NCBI GenBank assembly: GCA_041660925.1
Contig: JBAZVI010000010.1
Location: 47,054 to 111,053, forward strand
Reading direction: 5' to 3'
Origin: Elusimicrobiota bacterium
Lineage (GTDB): Bacteria; Elusimicrobiota; Elusimicrobia; UBA1565
Length of the DNA stretch: 64,000 nucleotides
Below, in pieces: positions 44,701 through 50,629 of the stretch. The notes below the pieces were generated by a model, which did no database searches, was not told the origin of the DNA, and was given only the letters and a program-made list of their open reading frames with translations. Made by a program: the position numbers and the translations under genes. Position 1 is the first letter of the stretch. Each line of letters starts with the position of its first letter.

Positions 44701-47247
44701 TCGGTGTGGAACGACACCACCATCACGGGCACGGTGCCCGGCATCGTCCCCGGGGCCGTAGAGATCGTCCTCGTGCGTCGCACCTCGGACGGAGGCAGCG
44801 TCACGAGCGCGCCGATGGATTTCACGGTCGTCGCCCCTTCCATCGAGAGCGTGGTGCCCTCCTCGGGCCCCATCGGGATCACCCTCAACGTCATCGGGAC
44901 GGGTTTCGGGCCCTATGACGGGGCAGCTACCGTGCTCCTCGTGGGCGGGACGCCGGCGCCGCTCTCGCTCTGGAACGACACGACCATCACGGGCACCGTG
45001 CCCGGCCTCACGGCCGGCCAGCACGGAGTCGTCGTACGGCGCACTACCGCCGACGGCGGGCTCATCGAGAGTTCCACCGTCTACTTCCAGGTCACCGACG
45101 GCAGCGTGGCCTCGCTCATGCCTTCGACCGGGCCCGTCGGCGTCCCCTTCACCATTACGGGGACCAGCTTCGGCGCCTACGACGGGGCCAACACGCGGGT
45201 CCGCTTCGGGACGACGCTGGCGCCCCTCTCGGTGTGGAACGACACCACCATCACGGGGACCATCCCCGGGCTCACTGTCGGCAGCTACGCGGTCACCGTG
45301 GAGCGCCAGCAGGGTGAGAGCGTCGGCTCGGCCGGGGCCGGGACCTTCATCGTGCAGAATCCGGTCGTCTCCGCGGTGAGTCCGTCCTCCGCTCCGATCG
45401 GGTCGGCGTTCACGCTCACTGGCGCGGGCTTCGGGCCCTACAACGGCTCGGCGACCCAGGTCCTGTTCGGCGGGGTCGCGGCTTCCTTGTCGGTCTGGAA
45501 CGATACCACCATCACGGGGGTCATCCCTGGCGCGCTCTCGACCGGGCAGCAGACCGTCGTGGTCCGGCGCACGACCGGGGACGGCGGCAGCAGCGAGAGC
45601 GCCCCGGTCAGCTTCCTTGTGACGGGTGCGGCCATCGCGGGCATGACGCCCTCCGCGGCGCCCATCGGGACGCCCTTCACCATCACCGGGAGCGACTTCG
45701 GCGCTTACGATGGGGCCAACACGAGGGTTAAGTTCGGGGCGACCCTCGCGGCGCTCTCGGTCTGGAACGACACCACCATCTCAGGCACGGTCCCGGGCAT
45801 CTCGACGGGGACCTGCGAGGTGGTCGTCGAGCGCCAGCAGGGCGGCGGGGTTACGGCGAGCAACGCCTTCAGCTTCACGCGCAACAGCCCGGCCGTGACG
45901 GACCTTGCGCCTTCCTCGGCGCCCATCGGCGCGCCCTTCACCATCACGGGCAGCGGGTTCGGTCCCTACAACGGCGCGAACACGCGGGTCCGCTTCGGGG
46001 ACCTGGTGGCTGCGCTCTCAGTCTGGAACGACACGACTATCTCGGGCACGGTGCCCGGGGCGGCGGCCGTCGGTGCGACGACGCTCCTGGTCGAGCGGCT
46101 GACCGCGGACGGCGGCTACTCGGCTGCCGAGCCGCAGGCCTTCGAGGTCCTCGCGCCGCACATCGACGTGATGGACCCGCTCGGCGGGTTGGGGGGGACG
46201 GCCTTCTCGCTCACCGGCGGGGGGTTCGGACCCTATTCCGGTGCGGCCACCCGCGTGCTCTTCGACGGCGCGCCGGCGGCGCTCAGCGTCTGGCAGGACC
46301 ACCGGATCGTCGGCGTCGTGCCGGATGGGCTCAGCACCGGCGAACATCAGGTCCTCGTCGAGCGCGCGCCCACCGGAGGGGTCGTCCAGAGCAACGCGGT
46401 CGTCTTCACCGTGGGAACGCCCGTCGGCGGTGCGGCCCTGGGCTCGACCAGCGCGGCGCCGCTCAGCGCCCGCCCGGCCTGGCACTTCGAGGCCCGCCTG
46501 CCCGTGACCGCCGCCGAGGGCGGCCGGGTCGAAGCCCCGGTGCGCGCGGCCGTGCAGGTCGCGCCCGACGCGCTCGAGGCGGACAAGGAACTGACCATCG
46601 CCAAGGGCCGCACGGACAGCGCGCAGGAAGGGGTCCGCATGGCCGCTCAGTCCAAGCGGGACATCGCCCCGGCCGGCCCGGCCATCGAGTTCGGACCCGA
46701 GGGGACGCAGTTCAAGGCCCCCGTGCTCATCGAGCTGCCCTACTCGCCCAAGGACCTGGCGCCCGGGCAGAGCGAGGACGGGGTCGCCGTCCACTATTGG
46801 GACCCGGCCGCGAAGGACTGGGTGGCGCTCCTGAGCGAGGTGGACAAGGTCAACAAGCGGGTGCGCGCCCGCACCAACCACTTCTCGCTCTATCAGCCCA
46901 TGGCGGCCGCTCTGCGGCCCTCGGCTGCGAGCGAGGAGTTCGCCCTGCGCGACGTCTACGTCTTCCCGAACCCGGCCCGTGCCGGCGCGAAGCCGACCTT
47001 CCATGTGGAGACCGGGCTGGCGGATACGCTCGGCATCCGGATATACGACGTCTCGGGTAAGCTCGTCCATGAGCATGAGCTGGCCGGACCTCCGGGCGTC
47101 GTAGATGACGGCGCCGGGCCGGAGTACGCTTTCGAGTACGTTTGGGAAGGCCGCATCCCGAGCGGGGTCTACTTCTACGCCATCGAGGCGAAGAAAGCGG
47201 GCCAGGGGAGCTTGCGCAAGACAGGCAAGCTCGGGGTGGTGAGGTAG
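35794..47247 (+). CDS. Giant secreted multidomain protein: phospholipase-like, Ig-like, Kelch, IPT/TIG, sorting-like C-terminus
   Basis: The start at 35794 gives a signal peptide (MARNFILTLFFVAVFCVPSA); 3,817 residues. Residues about 30-215 resemble zinc-dependent phospholipase C/P1 nuclease (HKKLSISAEQM, NHWRNAGLAYAKGQF, LHLVEDRAVPAH). Ig-like and FlgD-like domains follow. Two Kelch blocks (40666-41620, 42240-43190; RLYVAGGINE, MGGNDGGAYFNSVYYAK) each sit inside an Ig-like domain. A fibronectin-like segment is near 43640, two or three ZU5-like segments (SIYNLGPEGATF, AIEFGPEGTQF) occur, and eight IPT/TIG repeats of about 85 residues carry a WNDTTI motif (44329-46410). The end (YVFPNPARAG, RIYDVSGKLVHE, SGVYFYAIEA) resembles type A sorting or FlgD domains. 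The first 4.4 kb are AT-richer than the rest. Likely surface adhesin or enzyme. Confidence 0.75.
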   Translation: MARNFILTLFFVAVFCVPSAAFWSVTTDGMSTHKKLSISAEQMLDDEYPDFFIEKYYRKRVAGWTSGYRDDCDAHDGNCSANDGNIFNHWRNAGLAYAKGQFAAAYRSIALILHLVEDRAVPAHVKMISHGFPPRMDNLEEMAHRNYRPLFRGILGSLDSLSHHADMDALTKALIGDDYWKQYWIDGAYGENDSDSFPPYWFIAGTAERTLLRNLLGSAAGHAAGMLMAVSKSLPPVIMDLRINRFMSGPANPLIVNFHVLENRKKDITITVKILNSVGVDTGRLAVNSYVYPLKAGVVIPWEDNVTLTWNGTPANGGTLEDGEYKLEVWAIDADEKSSSETTTSFILDRNPPQITLKNSKDVSVLSDFSGVGLPGDVIVTTDPNLTLTAEDNPSGIKSFRLYRLGGADSSPPTEFGAPKFSLQQSLPSLRDGDYVLEVVDAAGNITSHRIQIVANATRIVVRKPTDDTSAPSIIDTRLRHLSGVTGSRSISIAMENTIVGLSHYSVMLGETLISSQGFSGAPQSYSETLSDLAYGIYSIKVLDAENRELATTLSIGEVILQLSTETATTRYDETNGVFLATLDAKVRVGGGLKSIELYYANPDVTRVRAYAYTGETTDIVRSMTDLPSGDYYLVARAASGESYATNFSLKTDQYEVGIDPSESGSSLQNVVTGGQWGLTLATEGNLFASAGSFTSPVKKFKLAGTESNRLFLGGYIEQYKDGDFCHYNAGNVSAIDPLLADRSVSLVTPLRTGFLGKNKTAYRTGNTNELVSAFQTLAENNVWTSQPLGCNGACWEPKVTNFNETCPSGKLTVGRYIQYRTEKEAQPADITNNCVLGEDGNCATDIMGHPARYWGGAGYNGLLTATGQGLDYDPLNVTVNSLQLISPTGSNVALFPGGEAVFDTPTTPFNFSINPANVPDLPGFKSLVKSEASCPGNFSAITLTFNIPNLPEGAQIRHVINPATGASEDITTGKTSNSITGRASSCSPFLVVYPEFSMLLSTPMAGGTPEAALASGLTDIQLVEADTTTASFVDFLSSMTAQGLRRVGGIYRFDPESAVFVPSATFVLHYNADDLGALDSVAANLVIANFDPIAGWVVVPVGQSNDTVTSQLALGISHASGYYGVFARPNDRTPPTTQIVLKEPVFSIWDGPTFVSTATKITLVAVDTGTLGGPISGVANSYYMARESRSSFPSAFNAQTIGEFTAYSQQPFQLVAGGSATVAYASLDHASNYGVLSFKDVFVDTVPPRSSIYSDGELIASAGATFHIQASSGISFDADDIIAAGNASGVDSVEYSIDNEPYQQALEVFFLSPGSHTIVYRGVDNVGNVEEPHSQDFFVEVFADTAAPVTTMGIEGPSTTTAAGRVYISTHSRIVLQAIAPAIPPGDFSGVATTYFLVDVTPQACGFEDGEPIVYSTMPVGSCQNPVYVSSFTLTVGTHTLYYMSVDMAGNAEQLQMVNLAVDGDAPLAAFQSPVERGWLGAGSHDASLTLTDPPVWGFPGAGVDTTTVHLLLDNNALSGLSFSGSSVTASLGSPSHGQHILEARFADFVANSSSAFVSFGVDTIPPDLTVAPTGPYVLEARPVLTALLSDHDSGASSSTLKLRLDGNQLAAEVYIPSGGGAPGPWQAAADMPGMHMQAASVMSNGRLYVAGGINESWGITSVVRYAQVLPEGGVGEWHVGPPLLTAVTGARMVASGNRIYVLGGNNGSSMSRQVFYSEVAGDGTMGAWQPLPDMPFDGGTGYFGVASVGGYIYVMGGNNWSCQLHNKVYFAKICADGLCYPGNESEHAAPWAPTTVLPLGITAFSSAASEEGLYVYVPGGAAGCGTGAQSQVYYNPINSNGTLSDWHETSSLPRALTNHLVLASGGYLFAMGGNDGGAYFNSVYYAKMKADYSLEAWETAENVLPANMNGIAGGAWGGRLYIAGGAAEGYPSAQVHWSQLPIGDAHSVAARFLPMEDIVEGSHQLSAEGADFAGNTSNAQASFTLDLHPPTLAVLIDGVRHALSGYAAVRSERPVLRLEYSDAGSGVNPATARILVDGNDLSNQLAFDGGGAQLVVSTPLAQGKHTLEAAVSDHAGRNASMRLDLLLDSLAPQVAVSTPTDGSFVSTRTPAMMAGYSDEGSGLVQQSIQLLLDGATVAAQVSLVGAGSGGTPGPWTPTTTMPGSHAQPAYATLDGHLYIAGGIDENWALSNKIRFAPIMPGGGLGAWQRGPDIPFSVTGARMVATAHRLFLLGGNPGGGMLSQVYYSDIDSQGMPTGWHDLPSMPFAGGVGYFGAAAAGGYIYVMGGHDASCTVHNAVYYTKVCDAGLCNPKGSGSNVWELTEALPLGITFFSNAASDDGLYVYVPGGATGCGGGLRSDVWYSAPGTDGALGEWTATTPLPHALSNHLVLTSGEYLYAMGGNEGASYFDTVFYAKMDATNHSLGAWETAANALPGRMNGIGGGAWDGRLYIAGGAVDGYVSGNAYFSELPTGKVVSASATYTPPTPLLEGRYELRAEALDLVGNLGLATSTFRLDLTPPLSTLAALGTSRTHDGTLYVGLGGSVTVSATDLPLSSGSGVAASYLGVGEEEMLLSSAPLRLADGLHAFSFYSMDFAGNAESTKTAQAYFDSYPPATVNDLSIASVFESSITLSWSEPTDQGAGLESFMLARASEALTEANFIYASTVSVPSPVAPGTRHYVTLEGVGSSAYAALKAMDKAGNLSALSGVMSFVRSTVTVGGAPELGFTANQPVTAALVETTQSTGVVVLAAAVEQRLEPVASIYNLGPEGATFDPPAMLVFRYSTQTLADMGLTPSDVAIYHYENGTLVRVEPQTRDEVAQTVSAPISHIASIFMLAGMSGGHFALSTGPIGMPFTLTGSGFGTYDGANTRVKFGTTLAPLSLWNDTTIAGTVPGLAAGVYAVRIERQSGSTTTSVSGGNFTVLTPSVASLAPSSAPIGAPFTLTGTAFGPYNGANTVALFNGTTASLSVWNDTTITGTVPGIVPGAVEIVLVRRTSDGGSVTSAPMDFTVVAPSIESVVPSSGPIGITLNVIGTGFGPYDGAATVLLVGGTPAPLSLWNDTTITGTVPGLTAGQHGVVVRRTTADGGLIESSTVYFQVTDGSVASLMPSTGPVGVPFTITGTSFGAYDGANTRVRFGTTLAPLSVWNDTTITGTIPGLTVGSYAVTVERQQGESVGSAGAGTFIVQNPVVSAVSPSSAPIGSAFTLTGAGFGPYNGSATQVLFGGVAASLSVWNDTTITGVIPGALSTGQQTVVVRRTTGDGGSSESAPVSFLVTGAAIAGMTPSAAPIGTPFTITGSDFGAYDGANTRVKFGATLAALSVWNDTTISGTVPGISTGTCEVVVERQQGGGVTASNAFSFTRNSPAVTDLAPSSAPIGAPFTITGSGFGPYNGANTRVRFGDLVAALSVWNDTTISGTVPGAAAVGATTLLVERLTADGGYSAAEPQAFEVLAPHIDVMDPLGGLGGTAFSLTGGGFGPYSGAATRVLFDGAPAALSVWQDHRIVGVVPDGLSTGEHQVLVERAPTGGVVQSNAVVFTVGTPVGGAALGSTSAAPLSARPAWHFEARLPVTAAEGGRVEAPVRAAVQVAPDALEADKELTIAKGRTDSAQEGVRMAAQSKRDIAPAGPAIEFGPEGTQFKAPVLIELPYSPKDLAPGQSEDGVAVHYWDPAAKDWVALLSEVDKVNKRVRARTNHFSLYQPMAAALRPSAASEEFALRDVYVFPNPARAGAKPTFHVETGLADTLGIRIYDVSGKLVHEHELAGPPGVVDDGAGPEYAFEYVWEGRIPSGVYFYAIEAKKAGQGSLRKTGKLGVVR
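44329..46410 (+). repeat. Eight tandem IPT/TIG-encoding repeats
   Basis: Units of about 258 bases encode a beta-sandwich with PSSAPIGAPFTLTG, GFGPYNGANT and SVWNDTTITGTVPG. Units 1-7 keep WNDTT; unit 8 has WQDHR. High DNA identity between units indicates recent duplication or gene conversion. Confidence 0.85.
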
Positions 47248-47249
47248 CC

Positions 47250-48170
47250 ATGAAACACTTCAAGCTCCTCCTCCTGGTCGCCTTCCTGGCCGAGCCGGCC
47301 TCGGCCGCGCTGAATTCCGGCGCCGCGTTCCTCAAGATCGGCACCGGGGCCCGCCCTGAGGCCATGGGCGGGGCCTACACGGCCTTGGCCGACGACGTCA
47401 ACGCGCTCTACTACAACCCGGGCGGGCTCTCGGGGCTGGGGAAGCGCGAGGTCGGATTCACTCATACGCAGTGGCTCATGGACACGACCTTCGACTTCTT
47501 CGGCTTCGCCCAGCCGCTCAAGTTCGGGACGCTGGGTGTGAGCGCCGCGCGCCTGGGCAGCGGGAACTTCGAGGGCCGCGACGAGAACCGCAGGCTCACC
47601 AGCGGATTCACGGCCTCGGATACCGCGCTCACCCTCGGCTTCGGCCGGATGTTCAAGGGCTTCACCAGCCACGGGGACACCGGCTTCGGCATGAACGTGA
47701 AGTACCTCGAGAGCGCCATCGGCTCGGACAAGGCCTCGACCTTCGCGGCCGACTTCGGGGCGGTGCATCGCTTCGACGCCACGCCGCTCTCGCTGGGCGT
47801 CTCGGTCTTGAACGTGGGCCAGGGGATGAAGTTCCTTGACCAGCGCGATCCGCTGCCGCTCTCCGTCTCGGTGGGGGCGGCTTATCGGCTCGTCGGGGCT
47901 CTCAGCATCGCCATAGACGTGCGCCAGGAGCCCAACGACGGGGGGACGAGCGTCGGGGTGGGCACCGAGTACTCGCTCATCCAGGGTTTCGCCCTGCGCG
48001 CCGGCTACGCCAGCCAGGCCGCGCGGACCGCCACCGGCGGCGGCTCGCCGCTGGGCGGAATCGGGGGCGGCTTCGGCCTCAAGATCCGCAACTACCGCGC
48101 CGACTACACCTTCACGCCCTTCGGAGAGCTCGGCAACGTGCAGCGCATCTCCGTCGGCGCCAGGTTCTGA
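47250..48170 (+). CDS. PorV/PorQ-like outer-membrane beta-barrel protein
   Basis: The ATG at 47250, two bases after the giant gene's stop, gives a 306-residue protein with a signal peptide (MKHFKLLLLVAFLAEPASAA). The segment AAFLKIGTGARPEAMGGAYT, then ALADDVNALYYNPGGL is the hallmark of the PorV/UPF0164 family, FadL-like barrels. In type IX secretion, PorV shuttles cargo bearing C-terminal sorting domains. The tight linkage to a protein with a sorting-like C-terminus suggests they work as export or anchoring partners; that is inference. Confidence 0.8.
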   Translation: MKHFKLLLLVAFLAEPASAALNSGAAFLKIGTGARPEAMGGAYTALADDVNALYYNPGGLSGLGKREVGFTHTQWLMDTTFDFFGFAQPLKFGTLGVSAARLGSGNFEGRDENRRLTSGFTASDTALTLGFGRMFKGFTSHGDTGFGMNVKYLESAIGSDKASTFAADFGAVHRFDATPLSLGVSVLNVGQGMKFLDQRDPLPLSVSVGAAYRLVGALSIAIDVRQEPNDGGTSVGVGTEYSLIQGFALRAGYASQAARTATGGGSPLGGIGGGFGLKIRNYRADYTFTPFGELGNVQRISVGARF

Positions 48171-48230
48171 TATAACGGTGGGGAAACCTTTTTCGGGTGG
48201 CAGTCGTAATCTATCAGAGGAGTTATCATA

Positions 48231-48857
48231 ATGGCAGAAGAAGATCAGCAGACTTCAGGTTGTCTTGAGCATCAAGGGGACCACCATATTGCAAAAATCG
48301 CTGTCGATTCATCGACCGGAAAGGTTGCAGCGGGCGGCATCTACAACTTCTCCGAGAATGCGGGGGCGATGCTTCAGGTCAGAGGTGGCAAGGTCGAGGG
48401 GACTATCGCCCACTCAGGGGACAACCATCGGCTTCAGTTGAACGTCGCCTCGAATGGCAAGTTTGAGGGGACGTATGTGGATGCTCGCGGGATTGAGGTC
48501 GAGTTCAAAGGGGGCGTCGCAACCCTGACTAAGGGCCAGATCCCTGCCGGCGGCATCAAAATCAAAGGTGACCACCATTCGGTGACGTTGGAAAATGATG
48601 CCAACGGGAAACTCCGGGGAACAATCACGTCAGATTGTCCGAACAGCACCTTTCAGCTTGATCTTGTAGACAACAAGATTGGCGGGAAAATCGTTTACAA
48701 GGGAGATGGGCACGAGACAGCTTTTTCTCTAGGAACTGGCGGATCGTGGGGGGCATCGGTTTCCGTCGGCAAAGGTGATGCGAAGTTTACCTTCAGTTTT
48801 GAGAAGGGCCGTGGCGGAGAGGTGAAGGGTGCTGCTGGATTGAAGCTGAAGTTCTGA
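48231..48857 (+). CDS. Beta-rich protein with four GDHH repeats, function unknown
   Basis: The 208-residue product starts 8 bases after GAGGAG. It has no signal peptide or membrane segment. Four degenerate units of about 50 residues contain HQGDHHIAKIAVD, HSGDNHRLQLNV, IKGDHHSVTLEN and YKGDGHETAFSL, each followed by a GK(V/F/L)xG turn. The histidine-aspartate pattern might bind metal or simply form a repetitive beta solenoid. I recognise no family. Base composition is intermediate between the giant gene's 5' part and the host. Confidence 0.6.
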   Translation: MAEEDQQTSGCLEHQGDHHIAKIAVDSSTGKVAAGGIYNFSENAGAMLQVRGGKVEGTIAHSGDNHRLQLNVASNGKFEGTYVDARGIEVEFKGGVATLTKGQIPAGGIKIKGDHHSVTLENDANGKLRGTITSDCPNSTFQLDLVDNKIGGKIVYKGDGHETAFSLGTGGSWGASVSVGKGDAKFTFSFEKGRGGEVKGAAGLKLKF

Positions 48858-48925
48858 GCGGTACTCCAACAGTGGGTCCCGAGTATTGCGCGCTTTGGGA
48901 TCAAGTGTTACACTATTTGCAAGGC

Positions 48926-49636
48926 ATGAGCAGCGCCGACGAAGTCTACCCCAAATCACCTCTCATAGAAGTAGTTTTCGAGATTCGCTTCCCGGGGAAT
49001 CTCGTTGTTGAGTGCCATCGAGACGAGTTGTCTGAATTCCTCCGGCCGTCGATGCCTGTTCTGCGAGTCCCCGAGATTGCAGCGGGTGAGAGCTTTAAAT
49101 TCAGGACGTACCACTTTGTCTCTGAGGACAATGCCTTCACTGTTATGGCTGGGATGAATTTGCTCGCATTTTCCAGCAAGAAATATGAGGGTTTTGGTGG
49201 ATTCCAGGAGAGGTTGTCCCCAATTTTCGATTTTTTCTGCAAACGCTTTAGCGTAACGAAGTTGCGAAGGGTGGGGTTGCGATATATTAACGCAATCCCG
49301 TTCGCACGAGAGGGCGGATCGATCCCAGTGGGGCGTTTCTTGAAGTCTCAATTCCTCCTTGCTCCAGGGCTGGGTGAGAAATTCGATCTCTGTTCGGTCG
49401 GGTTCGTGCAGAATCTCGGGACTGGGCACATAACGACACGCATTGAGGGCATACGCGAGCAGAATTCTTCTGAAGAGGCCTTGCTGCTCGACTTTGATTA
49501 TTTCAAAACTGAGAATCTGCATGCTGGGGAATGGAATGCGTATCTTGAAGAGAGTCATGGTCAGACGAAGAACTTCTTCGAGAAAATTATCACTGACCAA
49601 TATCGGGATTTCTTGAGAGGGAAGCCACTTCTATGA
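48926..49636 (+). CDS. TIGR04255-family-like protein, first gene of a three-gene cassette
   Basis: The ATG at 48926 gives 236 residues starting MSSADEVYPKSPLIEVVFEI, the typical opening of this sporadic family (YPKSPLIEVVFEIRF), with TKLRRVGLRYINAI in the middle. Family members occur patchily in bacteria, often in variable regions, and their role is unknown. The next gene overlaps its stop (ATGA). The gene is AT-richer than the chromosome around the island. Confidence 0.65.
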   Translation: MSSADEVYPKSPLIEVVFEIRFPGNLVVECHRDELSEFLRPSMPVLRVPEIAAGESFKFRTYHFVSEDNAFTVMAGMNLLAFSSKKYEGFGGFQERLSPIFDFFCKRFSVTKLRRVGLRYINAIPFAREGGSIPVGRFLKSQFLLAPGLGEKFDLCSVGFVQNLGTGHITTRIEGIREQNSSEEALLLDFDYFKTENLHAGEWNAYLEESHGQTKNFFEKIITDQYRDFLRGKPLL

Positions 49637-50037
49637 GCCCGGTCGCTGAGCTGGCTGAATTGAGTCCCTGTATCCCGGAACGCTATCAACGGGCAGAGCA
49701 GCCATCCTCATCAATGAGCGTTGGCAATGATGTTCCGAACCCATATCTTCTTGCCTCAGAGATGATTGTCCCGCTGTGGGAATTAAGCATTGGGGACAAT
49801 CTCGTCCGGCCCGCTGTTCCGATCGGCGTGAGAATCCGACGAGAGGGGAAGTATTTCTTTGCCGAAAACGAGGCGCTTTCGATATATGCACATGGGGATT
49901 CCCCCGAGGGCGCGGTTGAGGATTTTAAATCCATGGCGGCATTCTTCGCAGAGGAATATCGTTCTCTTGCGGAAGATTCTGTTGTCGGGTTGGGAGCACG
50001 TCTTAGGGAGACCTTCCAGAGGGTTTTCCCAGCCTAA
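49633..50037 (+). CDS. Hypothetical protein, second gene of the cassette (HicB-like features)
   Basis: This 134-residue protein overlaps the previous gene by four bases. The C-terminal half (GVRIRREGKYFFAENEALSI, HGDSPEGAVEDFKSMAAFFA) resembles the HicB antitoxin pattern of a short beta sheet followed by an amphipathic helix, but no DNA-binding domain is visible. The next gene resembles a small HicA-like RNA-binding protein, so an antitoxin-like role is possible; weak inference. Confidence 0.5.
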   Translation: MSPVAELAELSPCIPERYQRAEQPSSSMSVGNDVPNPYLLASEMIVPLWELSIGDNLVRPAVPIGVRIRREGKYFFAENEALSIYAHGDSPEGAVEDFKSMAAFFAEEYRSLAEDSVVGLGARLRETFQRVFPA

Positions 50038-50045
50038 ACCCTCTG

Positions 50046-50333
50046 ATGCCCCTTCGGAAAAGTATCGTAGAACGCGGGCTCAAGAATAAAGGTTTCCAAA
50101 TCACAGATAAGAAGCACCGGATATTCAGATACTTTCTGAATGGGCAGTATACGGGATGCTGGACAATGGTATCCCACGGCTCGGACTTCGATATTGACGA
50201 CAGTCTGCTATCGGAGATGAAGAAGCAGTTGAAACTGCTCTCCCGCGATCAGGTGAAAGCTCTCTGCGAGTGCACATTGTCTCTGGAATCCTATAACGCA
50301 ATTTTGCGACAAAGCGGACATCTCCCCCGCTAG
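50046..50333 (+). CDS. Small basic protein, third gene of the cassette (HicA-like features)
   Basis: This 95-residue protein has LKNKGFQITDKKHRIFRYFL, then TMVSHGSDFDIDDSLLSEMK and KKQLKLLSRDQVKALCECTL. The KGF...KKHR...SHGS layout recalls HicA toxins, which have a conserved His in a GSHH context, extended by a C-terminal helical part seen in small proteins near toxin-antitoxin loci. It follows the second gene by 8 bases. Whether it is toxic is unknown. Confidence 0.5.
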   Translation: MPLRKSIVERGLKNKGFQITDKKHRIFRYFLNGQYTGCWTMVSHGSDFDIDDSLLSEMKKQLKLLSRDQVKALCECTLSLESYNAILRQSGHLPR

Positions 50334-50466
50334 ACACTTCGTTTGGTGTCCATCTGGTGTCCAAACTCCATCCCAAAGCGTTAAAAGCCGTGAGCGGCGG
50401 GGAGGGGGAAAGGCCGGTTCTCCGACGGGGAACCGAAACGGTCAAGAAGGGTTAAGCTCTTCCGGA
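50334..50466. other. Right junction of the island: direct repeats and possible integrase tail
   Basis: TGGTGTCCA occurs twice, at 50343-50351 and 50354-50362, an 11-bp period that suits arm-type protein-binding sites. On the minus strand a 16-codon open stretch ends in GHQMDTKRSV and a stop, a tail like that of tyrosine recombinases, but it is too short to call a gene. Confidence 0.3.
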
Positions 50467-50514
50467 TACCTTGCCAAGGTAGAGACGGCGGTTCGATTCC
50501 GCTCGCCCGCTCCA
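50467..50514 (+). repeat. Right direct repeat (attR-like), tRNA-Gly 3' fragment
   Basis: An exact 48-bp copy of 33522-33569, from the anticodon stem to CCA, without the 5' half of the tRNA. It marks the right edge of the putative island. Confidence 0.8.
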
Positions 50515-50564
50515 CTCTGAAAGTCGAAGGGGCTCCCGAAAGGGGGCCCCTTCGACTTTCAGAG
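50515..50564 (+). terminator. 23-bp hairpin with GAAA tetraloop after the tRNA fragment
   Basis: Arms begin CTCTGAAAGTCGAAGGGGCT and pair fully (one T-G) around a GAAA tetraloop at about 50538-50541. It mirrors the GTAA hairpin after the intact tRNA. An inverted T-arm match (GGAATCGAACCGCC) follows both. Confidence 0.65.
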
Positions 50565-50629
50565 GGTGGTGTGCCGGAATCGAACCGCCGCTCCTTTTAA
50601 ACAACTCCGTTTGATATCCTGAGTAGGAC

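Larger units (their letters stand above)
33570..50514. mobile_element. Putative integrated genomic island in tRNA-Gly
   Basis: The interval between the intact tRNA-Gly and a 48-bp copy of its 3' end carries genes unlike the flanks: a broken ORF6N gene, a HEAT protein, a giant secreted protein with a PorV-like partner, and a TIGR04255-type cassette. The segments 34.3-40.1 kb and 48.2-50.3 kb are visibly AT-richer than the flanking DNA. No integrase gene was recognised, so the element would be immobile or depend on one elsewhere. An alternative is a decayed second tRNA-Gly gene with independently acquired DNA between. Confidence 0.6.

Noticed and set aside
44329..46410. Regularly spaced DNA repeats that could suggest a CRISPR array.
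   Set aside because: The units are about 258 bases, in frame, and encode IPT/TIG domains.
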